DNA from: Pseudomonas chlororaphis
GTDB taxonomy: Bacteria; Pseudomonadota; Gammaproteobacteria; Pseudomonadales; Pseudomonadaceae
DNA length: 64,000 bases
Direction of reading: 5' to 3'
NCBI RefSeq assembly: GCF_003731765.1
Contig: NZ_MOAL01000002.1
Location: forward strand, 620,001 to 684,000
In this document: positions 39,763 through 47,176 of the stretch, piece by piece
Numbering within the stretch: the first letter of the stretch is position 1
How the letters are laid out: the number at the start of each line of letters is the position of its first letter
Notes under the pieces: model-generated
Told to the model about the DNA's origin: nothing
What the model saw: only the letters and a program-made list of their open reading frames with translations
Databases searched by the model: none
Made by a program: the position numbers and the translations under genes

Positions 39763-40101
39763 ATGGATCTATTGTTAAAGGCCGCCCTGGGCGCGGCGGT
39801 GGTACTGATTCTGGCGGCCCTGGCCAAGACCCGGAATTACTACATCGCCGGCCTGGTGCCGCTGTTCCCGACCTTCGCCCTGATCGCCCACTACATCGTC
39901 GGCAAGGGCCGTTCAGTCGATGACCTGAAGACCACCATCGTCTTCGGCATGTGGTCGATCATTCCCTACTTCGTCTACCTGGCGACCCTCTACGTGATGG
40001 TCGACCGCCTGCGCCTGGAAGCCTCCCTGGCCGTGGCCGCCGTGGCCTGGCTGATGGCCGCCAGCGTCCTCGTCAGCGTCTGGGTCCGCGTCCACGCCTG
40101 A
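39763..40101 (+). CDS. glpM: GlpM family membrane protein
   Basis: This 112-residue protein has four hydrophobic segments, and the strongly conserved GLVPLFPTFALIAHYIVG identifies the GlpM family. In P. aeruginosa glpM affects alginate production and lies by the glp genes; here it follows aauR 17 bases later and is probably in the same transcript. The biochemical role is unknown. Confidence 0.88.
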   Translation: MDLLLKAALGAAVVLILAALAKTRNYYIAGLVPLFPTFALIAHYIVGKGRSVDDLKTTIVFGMWSIIPYFVYLATLYVMVDRLRLEASLAVAAVAWLMAASVLVSVWVRVHA

Positions 40102-40124
40102 GCCGACGCCCCCACTGCACGCCC

Positions 40125-40198
40125 TGTAGGTGCTGGCTTGCCGGCGATGCGTTGCTTCAGGAACGCCGTGCCTTGCGCCAGCAAGCTGGCGCCTACCA
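40125..40198. repeat. REP doublet
   Basis: TGTAGGTGCTGGCTTGCCGGCG and the inverted GCGCCAGCAAGCTGGCGCCTACC flank a short spacer. It lies just upstream of a sigma-54-type promoter. Confidence 0.7.
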
Positions 40199-40215
40199 GG
40201 TGCTGCCCTTGGCTC

Positions 40216-40232
40216 CTGGCCCGGGCCTTGCA
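40216..40232 (+). promoter_or_regulatory. Sigma-54-type promoter for the arginase-like gene set
   Basis: CTGGCCCGGGCCTTGCA matches YTGGCACGRNNNTTGCW at all but one position, with GG and GC 12 bases apart. The predicted transcription start is about 73 bases before the first gene. The REP immediately upstream leaves little room for a nearby enhancer, and I see no clear activator site. Confidence 0.65.
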
Positions 40233-40315
40233 TTTACCCCAAAAAGCCCGGCCAGCCTGCGTCTTAGCTTGATTGCGCAGTTTTCTGGAGGGCGCTGCCA
40301 GGGGTAAATCACACG

Positions 40316-41236
40316 TTGAACATTCTCGATCTCGACCACAGCCTCACCGCCCAGGACGCCGTCAGCCGACGCTTGGCCAACGGCCAGGCCCGGCGCCTGG
40401 ACCTGCTGGACCTGGGTCCCAAACTGCGGCTCTGGTCCAGCGAACGGACCTACCGCCGCTTCAGCGAACGCCTGGCCCGGCGCCCGGAACACCAAGGGCC
40501 ACGGCCGGAAATCTTCTTTGTCGGCTCCGGTGACTACCACCACCTGACCCCAGCCTTTCTCGCTGACCTCAAAGAGCCGGTCAGCCTGATCCACTTCGAC
40601 AACCACCCCGACTGGGTACGTTTGGCGCCGCGTCGGCATTGCGGTTCCTGGGTCAACCGAGCCCTGAAGCTGCCGCAGATCCAGCGCATCGTCACCCTCG
40701 GCCCGTGCAGCGAAGACCTGGACAACCCGCAGTTGCGCGGCGGCAACCTTGCGGCCCTCAAACACGGCCGGTTGCAACTCTTCCCCTGGCAACACGCGCC
40801 GTCCAAGGTCTGGGGCCGAATCGGCGACGGCGCCGGGCATCGGCAACAGGAAAACCACCTGTATTGGCACAACCTGGCGCAGCAGGACTGGCCGGCGTTT
40901 CTCGCCCGGATGATCCACAGCCTGCCCACCGACGCGGTGTGGATCACCATCGACAAGGACGTGCTGGCCAGCCAGGACGCCGCCACCAACTGGGACCAGG
41001 GCGGCATGCGCCTGAGCCACCTGCTGCTGGCCCTGCGCAGCCTGGCAGCGAGCAAGCGCATCCTCGGCATCGATGTCTGTGGCGAGTTCGCCGCGCCGGC
41101 CTTCAGCAATGCCTTGAAGCGCTGGGAAGCCCGCTCCGACCAACCTCCCGCCGGACGCTGGAGCCCGGCCGACCTGGACCGCAACTCACAGACCAACGAA
41201 GCCCTGATGAGCCTGTTCGAGGAGCTGTTCCCGTGA
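40316..41236 (+). CDS. Arginase/ureohydrolase-fold protein
   Basis: This 306-residue protein carries metal-binding motifs in the order seen in arginases: GSGDYHH (residues 70-76), DNHPDW (Asp95, His97, Asp99) and IDKDVL (Asp213, Asp215). Overall similarity to true arginase or agmatinase is low, so the substrate is uncertain. The start is TTG with GGGG upstream; no ATG lies near the N-terminus. The stop overlaps the next gene (GTGA). Confidence 0.75.
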   Translation: MNILDLDHSLTAQDAVSRRLANGQARRLDLLDLGPKLRLWSSERTYRRFSERLARRPEHQGPRPEIFFVGSGDYHHLTPAFLADLKEPVSLIHFDNHPDWVRLAPRRHCGSWVNRALKLPQIQRIVTLGPCSEDLDNPQLRGGNLAALKHGRLQLFPWQHAPSKVWGRIGDGAGHRQQENHLYWHNLAQQDWPAFLARMIHSLPTDAVWITIDKDVLASQDAATNWDQGGMRLSHLLLALRSLAASKRILGIDVCGEFAAPAFSNALKRWEARSDQPPAGRWSPADLDRNSQTNEALMSLFEELFP

Positions 41237-41607
41237 GCCTGACCGTGGTCTTGCTGGTGGCCTTTTCCATCCTTCTGGATGTGCTCGGCCAACTCTGTTT
41301 CAAGCGGGGCCTGGACCGCCTGCCGGAGCTGGAGGGCGGCTTCCGCCTCAATGCTTTCTGGGGCCAAGTGTTCAATGCGCCGCTGCTGTGGGCGGGAATC
41401 GGCGCTTACAGCATCGAGTTTTTCGTCTGGCTCGAAGCCCTGTCCCGGGCGCCGCTGAGCCTGTTGTTTCCAGCGGCAGCCCTGGCCTATTGCGGCGTGG
41501 TGCTGGCGGGCAAGGTGATCCTGGGCGAGACCGTCAGCCGCCGCCGCTGGCTCGGCACCCTGGTCATTACCTTCGGCGTGATGCTGGTGTGCTTCGCTGG
41601 CCACTGA
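41233..41607 (+). CDS. Small multidrug-resistance/EamA-like membrane protein, subunit 1
   Basis: This 124-residue protein has four transmembrane helices, the size of a single SMR unit. Asp16 in ILLDVLGQLCFK sits where SMR exporters carry an essential Glu in helix 1. It starts at a GTG overlapping the previous stop. A homologous partner follows 30 bases later, which suggests a heterodimer like MdtIJ or ArnEF. Confidence 0.8.
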   Translation: MSLTVVLLVAFSILLDVLGQLCFKRGLDRLPELEGGFRLNAFWGQVFNAPLLWAGIGAYSIEFFVWLEALSRAPLSLLFPAAALAYCGVVLAGKVILGETVSRRRWLGTLVITFGVMLVCFAGH

Positions 41608-41637
41608 ACCTCGTTCCACCCTTGAAAGGAAGGTTTC

Positions 41638-42039
41638 ATGCATTCCCATACCCAACATGGCTGGCTCCACGGGCGCCTCGGCACCCTGGTGCTCTGGGCC
41701 CTGCTGATCGGTTTTGAAAGCGCCGGCCAGATCGCCACCAAAGTCGGCGGCGATCAACTGGGGCAGATGGATTTCAATCTGCAATGGCTGGCTGCCGTGG
41801 CACTCAACCCTGGCGTGTGGCTGGCCATCGCTTGCTACATCTGCGCGTTTTTCGTGTGGATGCTGATTCTCCGACGCAGCAGCCTGTCCCTGGCGTTCCC
41901 CTTGAGCTCCCTGGTGTTTGTGGTGGTGTTGCTCGGTTCCTGGCTGGGCCTGGGCGAGCAGATCAGCCCGCTGCACTGGGTCGGCGTGCTGGTGATTATC
42001 GGCGGGATCGCCTTGCTGGCAGAGGGCGAGGAAAGCTGA
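41638..42039 (+). CDS. Small multidrug-resistance/EamA-like membrane protein, subunit 2
   Basis: This 133-residue protein has four transmembrane helices, with Glu27 in GFESAGQIATK as the likely substrate/proton carboxylate. AAGGAAGG precedes the start. It pairs with the preceding gene, probably as a heterodimeric transporter for a cationic or amino-containing compound, or a lipid-linked sugar as in ArnEF. Confidence 0.8.
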   Translation: MHSHTQHGWLHGRLGTLVLWALLIGFESAGQIATKVGGDQLGQMDFNLQWLAAVALNPGVWLAIACYICAFFVWMLILRRSSLSLAFPLSSLVFVVVLLGSWLGLGEQISPLHWVGVLVIIGGIALLAEGEES

Positions 42040-42057
42040 AGCCCGACAGGGCCAGGT

Positions 42058-42828
42058 TCAGAACTTGAAGCTGATGGCGGTCTGCACCTGGCCCTGATTG
42101 ACCTCGCCCCGGTCGCGAACAATGCTGCTGTCCGCCGCAGACCCCGTGAGGTGGATCCAGCTGGCGCTGGTCATCAGCGACCAGTTGCCACCCAGGGGGA
42201 TTTGCAGGTTCTGGGTCAGGGTCAGGTTCTGCAGGCCACCACTGGCGTTGTACTGGCCGATCCCCGAAGCCCGGGCCTCTTCGCGGCTGACGCCGAAAAA
42301 CGTCTGGGTCTGGCGGCCGTCGGCGAAATGCGCGGTGAGGTTGTTGCTGCCGATGATGCCTGCGCCCAACGGATAACCGATCTCACCGCCAATGCGCCCC
42401 AGCACCCCGCCCTGCTGATCGCCACCGGCCACGGCATGGCCCAGGGAGGCGAACACCCGCCAGTAATCGTCCGGCGCGTACTCGATGAAACCGCCGACAT
42501 CGGCCATGTTCGGCACGTCCCGCAGCCCGCGCAGATCACCGTTGGCGTTACGGCCCGGCAAGTAGTTGATGTAGGGCCCGGCGCTGAACCCGTTGCCCTT
42601 GAGCCCTTCCCACGTCAGGCCGTCGTCGCTGTTGAGGCTGACGTCGCCCCAGTCCAGGTCCACATAGGGCAGCGGCACGCTGTCATAGCGGCTGCCGCTG
42701 GGGTCGTGGGGTTGATAGCCCAGGCCCAGCCCCACTTGGCCGTTGAGGCCGTCCTCGGCACAAGCCGCACCGGCAACGCTCAAGGCCAGCAGGCCGACAA
42801 GGAATACGGGGAGGGAGAACCGAGGCAT
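42058..42828 (-). CDS. MipA/OmpV family outer-membrane protein
   Basis: This 256-residue protein has a signal peptide ending at AGAACA and then alternating beta-strand segments ending in the C-terminal Phe (TAISFKF), typical of an outer-membrane barrel. GLGLGYQPHDPSGSRY near the mature N-terminus fits the MipA/OmpV family. The start at 42828 has AAGGAA upstream. It is convergent with the SMR pair and divergent from the HAD operon. Confidence 0.85.
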   Translation of the reverse strand: MPRFSLPVFLVGLLALSVAGAACAEDGLNGQVGLGLGYQPHDPSGSRYDSVPLPYVDLDWGDVSLNSDDGLTWEGLKGNGFSAGPYINYLPGRNANGDLRGLRDVPNMADVGGFIEYAPDDYWRVFASLGHAVAGGDQQGGVLGRIGGEIGYPLGAGIIGSNNLTAHFADGRQTQTFFGVSREEARASGIGQYNASGGLQNLTLTQNLQIPLGGNWSLMTSASWIHLTGSAADSSIVRDRGEVNQGQVQTAISFKF

Positions 42829-42900
42829 GGGGGCGTTTCCTTGTCTGGACATGCGCGCATCAATCACCAGAGCGCCCCCTGCACGCAAGCACTGATGTTG

Positions 42901-42927
42901 TTTGTAGCGAGCTACAAAATTTGTAGC
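42901..42927. promoter_or_regulatory. Palindrome plus third half-site (candidate activator site)
   Basis: TTTGTAGC-GA-GCTACAAA (42901-42918) is a perfect palindrome, followed by a third TTTGTAGC at 42920-42927. The palindrome centre is about 108 bases upstream of the predicted sigma-54 transcription start, a normal enhancer distance. It could serve the activator encoded at the end of this operon or the divergent mipA-like gene. Confidence 0.6.
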
Positions 42928-42989
42928 CCGGCCTCGCAAAAATCCCCTGCCCGCCCCTCCAAAGCCCAGCCCCGCTGGGCCGCGAGCAC

Positions 42990-43006
42990 TTGGCACAGTC
43001 CCTGCT
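42990..43006 (+). promoter_or_regulatory. Sigma-54-type promoter of the HAD-aminotransferase operon
   Basis: TTGGCACAGTCCCTGCT fits YTGGCACGRNNNTTGCW at all but two positions with the correct 12-base GG-to-GC spacing. The predicted start gives a leader of about 57 bases. Confidence 0.75.
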
Positions 43007-43040
43007 CTAGCGGTTGGGCAAGCGCCCACAGCGCTCCTCT

Positions 43041-43072
43041 CCAACAGGTAACGGCACCAACAGGTAACTGCA
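43041..43072 (+). repeat. 16-bp tandem duplication over the ribosome-binding site
   Basis: CCAACAGGTAACGGCA is followed directly by CCAACAGGTAACTGCA (one mismatch). Each copy contains AGGT, so the Shine-Dalgarno-like element before the HAD gene is doubled. Confidence 0.8.
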
Positions 43073-43073
43073 G

Positions 43074-43769
43074 ATGATGCACTGGCATATCGTATGTGAC
43101 TTCGACGGGACCATCTCCCGCACCGACGTGATCGATAACGTCCTCCAACGCTTTGCCGACCCCAGCTGGGAAAGCATCGAGCAGCAATGGCTGGACGGTC
43201 ACATCGGCTCCCGGGAATGCCTCAGCCGCCAACTGGCCCTGGTCAAGGCCTCCCCGGCCGAACTGCTGGGCTACTTCGACAGCGTCGACATCGACCCCGA
43301 CTTCCCGGACTTCGTCGACCACGTGCTCGGCCTCGGCGCCTCCCTCGAAGTGGTCAGCGACGGCATCGAGCAAGGCATCGCGCGGATCCTTGCGCGGCAC
43401 TACGTGACCTTGTTGCCGATCCTCGCCAACCGCCTGCGCCAGGTCGATCACAACAGCTGGCGCATCGATTTCCCCTACGCCAGCGATGCCTGTCGCGCCG
43501 CGTCCGGCAACTGCAAATGCAAGTCCACGCCCAAGGGCAAACGCGTGCTGGTGATCGGCGACGGCCAATCGGACATGTGCGTGGCCGCTACCGCCGACTT
43601 CGTCTTCGCCAAGGACCGCCTGGCCGACTACTGCGAACGCAACGCGATTCCCCATGCACGGTTCGACACCTTCGCCGAACTGCCGGCGCTGCTGGCAAGA
43701 CTGCCGAACAGCGCGGCCAACGCCACCCACTTCTCCCTTGAAACCCAGGAACGCTTCCACCATGTCTGA
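43074..43769 (+). CDS. HAD-IB phosphatase (MtnX/SerB-like)
   Basis: This 231-residue protein has the HAD nucleophile motif DFDGT (Asp9, Asp11), the motif II Ser in VVSDGIE, a motif III Lys in KGKRV and the motif IV GDGQSDM. It resembles MtnX and phosphoserine phosphatases, which remove phosphate from small metabolites. A CKCK pair near residue 145 is unusual. It is first in the operon, and its 3' end overlaps the aminotransferase by 8 bases. The substrate is unknown. Confidence 0.85.
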   Translation: MMHWHIVCDFDGTISRTDVIDNVLQRFADPSWESIEQQWLDGHIGSRECLSRQLALVKASPAELLGYFDSVDIDPDFPDFVDHVLGLGASLEVVSDGIEQGIARILARHYVTLLPILANRLRQVDHNSWRIDFPYASDACRAASGNCKCKSTPKGKRVLVIGDGQSDMCVAATADFVFAKDRLADYCERNAIPHARFDTFAELPALLARLPNSAANATHFSLETQERFHHV

Positions 43770-45156
43770 TATCCGCATCGCCACCGCCGAAGACCAGGTC
43801 CTTCTGGAAAAAGAAGCCAAGTACTGCTCCTACGGCGACACCGTGCATTACATCGAACCCCCGCGCATTTTCAGCCGCTGCGAGGGCTCCTACGTCTGGG
43901 ACACCAGCGACCAGGCCTACCTCGACCTGCAGATGTGGTACTCGGCGGTCAACTTCGGCTACGCCAACCCACGCCTGAACAACGCCCTGAAGCAACAGAT
44001 CGACACCCTGCCGCAAATCGCCAGCCAGTACCTGCACAAAGGCAAGATCGAGCTCTCGGAAATGATCGCCGTGGACGCCAAGAAAAAGTTCGGCCTCGAC
44101 GGTCGCGTGCACTTCAACGTCGGCGGCTCCCAGTCCATCGAGGACTCGTTGAAAGTGGTGCGTAACGCCACCAACGGCAAGAGCCTGATGTTCGCCTTCG
44201 AGGGCGGCTACCACGGCCGCACTCTGGGCGCGTCGTCGATCACCTCCAGCTACCGCTACCGTCGCCGCTACGGCCACTTCGGCGAGCGTGCGCAGTTCAT
44301 CCCGTTCCCCTACCACTTCCGCGGGCCCAAAGGCATGACCAAGGAAGAGTACGGCAGCCACTGCGTGCAACAGTTCGCCCGGTTGTTCGAGACGGAATAC
44401 AACGGCGTCTGGGACCCGAAAGTCGGCCAGAGCGAATACGCCGCCTTCTACGTCGAGCCGATCCAGGGCACCGGCGGCTACGTGATCCCGCCGATGAACT
44501 TCTACAGCGAGCTCAAGCACGTGCTGGACCAGCACGGCATCCTGATGGTGGTGGACGAAATCCAGATGGGCTTCTACCGCACGGGCAAGCTGTGGTCGAT
44601 CGAGCACTTCGACGTCAAACCCGACGTGATCGTGTTCGGCAAGGCCCTGACCAACGGCCTCAACCCCCTGGGCGGCATCTGGGCCCGTGAAGAGCTGATC
44701 AACCCCAAGGTGTTCCCGCCGGGTTCGACCCACTCCACCTTCGCCTCCAACCCGCTGGGCACTGCGGTGGGCCTGGAGATGTTCAAGATGACCAGCGAGA
44801 TCGACTACGGCGCGATGGTCATGGAAAAGGGCAAGTACTTCCTGGCCGGCCTGCAAGACCTGCAGAAGCGCTACCCGATCATCGGCGACGTGGACGGCCT
44901 GGGCCTGGCCCTGCGCTGCGAGATTTGCACCACCGACGGTTTCACCCCGGACAAGGCGACCCTGGACTTTATGGTTGAGGAAGGCATGAAGGGCGACATC
45001 GAAATCAACGGCCAGCGCCTGGGCCTGATCCTCGATGTGGGCGGCTACTACAAGAACGTCATCACCCTGGCCCCGTCGCTGGAAATCAGCTACGCGGAAA
45101 TCGACCTGGGCATCGCACTGCTCGACCGCCTGCTGCACCGGGCCATGCAACGATGA
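43762..45156 (+). CDS. Class III PLP aminotransferase
   Basis: This 464-residue fold-type I enzyme has GGSQSIEDSLKVVRNAT at the PLP phosphate region, FEGGYHGRTLG, Asp265 in VVDEIQMGF for the pyridine nitrogen and Lys294 in FGKALTNG as the Schiff-base Lys. The family includes ornithine, GABA and diaminobutyrate aminotransferases and phosphoethanolamine lyases. The segment around HSTFASNPLG is standard. The substrate cannot be named from motifs. The stop overlaps the hydrolase start (ATGA). Confidence 0.9.
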   Translation: MSDIRIATAEDQVLLEKEAKYCSYGDTVHYIEPPRIFSRCEGSYVWDTSDQAYLDLQMWYSAVNFGYANPRLNNALKQQIDTLPQIASQYLHKGKIELSEMIAVDAKKKFGLDGRVHFNVGGSQSIEDSLKVVRNATNGKSLMFAFEGGYHGRTLGASSITSSYRYRRRYGHFGERAQFIPFPYHFRGPKGMTKEEYGSHCVQQFARLFETEYNGVWDPKVGQSEYAAFYVEPIQGTGGYVIPPMNFYSELKHVLDQHGILMVVDEIQMGFYRTGKLWSIEHFDVKPDVIVFGKALTNGLNPLGGIWAREELINPKVFPPGSTHSTFASNPLGTAVGLEMFKMTSEIDYGAMVMEKGKYFLAGLQDLQKRYPIIGDVDGLGLALRCEICTTDGFTPDKATLDFMVEEGMKGDIEINGQRLGLILDVGGYYKNVITLAPSLEISYAEIDLGIALLDRLLHRAMQR

Positions 45157-46019
45157 GCAGGGCTGGGATCGATCTGGGCGAAGGCGACGCCGGCTTCGTT
45201 CTCGGCACGGGCCCGGTCGGGGTCTTGTTGATCCACGGCCTGACCGGCACCCCGACGGAACTGCGTCGGGTGGCCCAGGGCCTGGCCAAGGACGGTACGT
45301 GCACCGTGTACGTACCGACCCTGCCCGGGCATTGCGGGGACAACAGCGACCTGCAGGCCACCGGCTGGCGGGACTGGTACGAAGGCGTGCGCAAGACCTT
45401 CGTCGGCATGCAGCAGCGTCACGAGCAAGTGTTCGTCGGCGGCCTGTCCATGGGCGCGGTGATGTCCATGTACCTGGCGTCCGAGCACCCGGGGCGGATC
45501 AGCGGCTTGCTGATGTATTCCACCACCCTCAAGTACGACGGCTGGAGCATCCACAAGCTGGCCTTCCTCACTCCGTTGCTGATGAAGATTCCCTTTGGCG
45601 TGCACATCTGCCGCTTCGAGGAAAAGCCGCCCTACGGCATCAAGAACGAGCGCCTGCGGGCCATTGTCGAGAAGCAGATGAAGGCGGGCGAAAGCAGCAA
45701 CGCCGGGCTGCTGACCATGGAAGGCGTGACGGTGCGCGAGCTGCATCGGATGAACGCGGTGGTGAAAAAACGCATGCCGTCGATCACCACCCCGGCGCTG
45801 GTCCTGCACTCCCGCGAGGACGACATCACCAGCCGCTGGAACGCCGACTACGTGGAGCGCAGGCTCGGCGGCCCGGTGGTCAAGATCCTCCTCGACAACT
45901 GCTACCACATGATCACCGTGGACCTGCAATACCGCCGGGTGGTGGAGTTGAGCGCCGACTTCATCCTGCAGCGGACCCTCTCTGCCGCCTACCGCGACGA
46001 CTATCGACAGTTGGCCTAG
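45153..46019 (+). CDS. Alpha/beta hydrolase (Est30-like carboxylesterase)
   Basis: This 288-residue cytoplasmic hydrolase has the oxyanion LIHGLTGTPTEL, nucleophile Ser99 in GLSMGA, an Asp in HSREDDIT and the His in CYHMITVD. That order and the GLTGTP loop resemble Est30 carboxylesterases and monoglyceride lipases. In this operon it may cleave or transfer an acyl group. It is coupled to the aminotransferase gene and sits 29 bases before the acyltransferase. Confidence 0.87.
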   Translation: MSRAGIDLGEGDAGFVLGTGPVGVLLIHGLTGTPTELRRVAQGLAKDGTCTVYVPTLPGHCGDNSDLQATGWRDWYEGVRKTFVGMQQRHEQVFVGGLSMGAVMSMYLASEHPGRISGLLMYSTTLKYDGWSIHKLAFLTPLLMKIPFGVHICRFEEKPPYGIKNERLRAIVEKQMKAGESSNAGLLTMEGVTVRELHRMNAVVKKRMPSITTPALVLHSREDDITSRWNADYVERRLGGPVVKILLDNCYHMITVDLQYRRVVELSADFILQRTLSAAYRDDYRQLA

Positions 46020-46048
46020 CGACCGTTGGCCCAGCTTAAGGACCCGAT

Positions 46049-47176
46049 GTGATTACCGCCCATGCCTATTCCACTATCCAGGCCATCGAGCGCGGCGCCT
46101 GGAACGACTGTTTTCCCGGGGAGCTGGAGGATTGGGACTACTACCTGGCCGTGGAGCGATCCGCGATCGAGGGCTTCCAGTGGCGTTACCTGGCGCTGTA
46201 CGAAGGCCCGACCCTGGTGGCCGTGGCACCGGCCTTCAGCACCCGCTACAGCCTCGACACCACGATCCAGGGTCCTGGTAAACGCCTCACCGAACGCCTG
46301 CAACAGTGGTGGCCGGGGGCATTGCAACTGCGCCTGTACGCCTTGGGTTCGCCGGTGGCCGAGCATTGCCACGCCGGCATCGCCAGCCACGTTGCAGCGC
46401 AGCGCCGTCCGGCCCTGCTGGAACAGTTGCTGCACCTGGCCCGCCAGGATGCCGAGCAAATGGGCATCGGCCTGTTGGCGGTCAAGGACGCCCCCGGTCA
46501 CGACGAGGACTGGGCCGCCAGTTGCCGGGCTGCCGGCCTGAACGTCATGCCGAGCCTGCCCAGCGCCCTGCTGCCGGTGCCCTTTGCCTCCATCGACGCC
46601 TACCTGGGCACACTGGGCAAATCCACCCGCAAGGACCTGCGACGCACACTTCGCGCACCGGGGCCACGCATCGAATGGCGGCGCACCATCGACGATGTGC
46701 TGCCCGAGATCATGCGCCTCTACGAAGCCACCCTGGCCCGCAGCGACCTGCAGTTCGAACGCCTGCCGGCGGACTATTTCACCGGCGTGCTCGAACAGCT
46801 CCAGGAACGCGCAGCCTGCGTGCTGTACTGGGTCGACGAGCAATTGGTGGCGTTCAACCTGGTTCTGCTTGACCGCCACCGGCTGATCGATAAATTCTTC
46901 GCCCACGATCTCGACATCAGCCGCGACCACAACCTCTACGTGCGCAGCTGGCTGGCCAATGTCGACTACTGTATTGCACACAAGATCGGGCGCTATGAGT
47001 GCGGCCAGGCCGGTTATGCCAGTAAGCTGCGGCTGGGTTGTTCGTTCAGCGCCAACCAGCTGTTTTTTCGCCACCGCAATCCGCTGCTCAACACCCTGCT
47101 CAAGCTTGTTAAACGGTGGGTCCGACCGGATCGGTCCGACCCCGCCCTGGCTGCTGCAATAAGCGAACGTTCATGA
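46049..47176 (+). CDS. FemAB/GNAT-like acyltransferase (DUF482-like)
   Basis: This 375-residue protein looks like the peptidogalycan biosynthesis/FemAB branch of the GNAT fold, with two GNAT-like halves. LGKSTRKDLRRTL near residue 190, then a C-terminal VDEQLVAFNLVL and KFFAHDLDISRDHNLY segment, are typical. Such proteins add amino acids or acyl groups to amines. It starts with GTG after AAGGA. The stop overlaps the kinase gene (ATGA). Confidence 0.75.
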   Translation: MITAHAYSTIQAIERGAWNDCFPGELEDWDYYLAVERSAIEGFQWRYLALYEGPTLVAVAPAFSTRYSLDTTIQGPGKRLTERLQQWWPGALQLRLYALGSPVAEHCHAGIASHVAAQRRPALLEQLLHLARQDAEQMGIGLLAVKDAPGHDEDWAASCRAAGLNVMPSLPSALLPVPFASIDAYLGTLGKSTRKDLRRTLRAPGPRIEWRRTIDDVLPEIMRLYEATLARSDLQFERLPADYFTGVLEQLQERAACVLYWVDEQLVAFNLVLLDRHRLIDKFFAHDLDISRDHNLYVRSWLANVDYCIAHKIGRYECGQAGYASKLRLGCSFSANQLFFRHRNPLLNTLLKLVKRWVRPDRSDPALAAAISERS

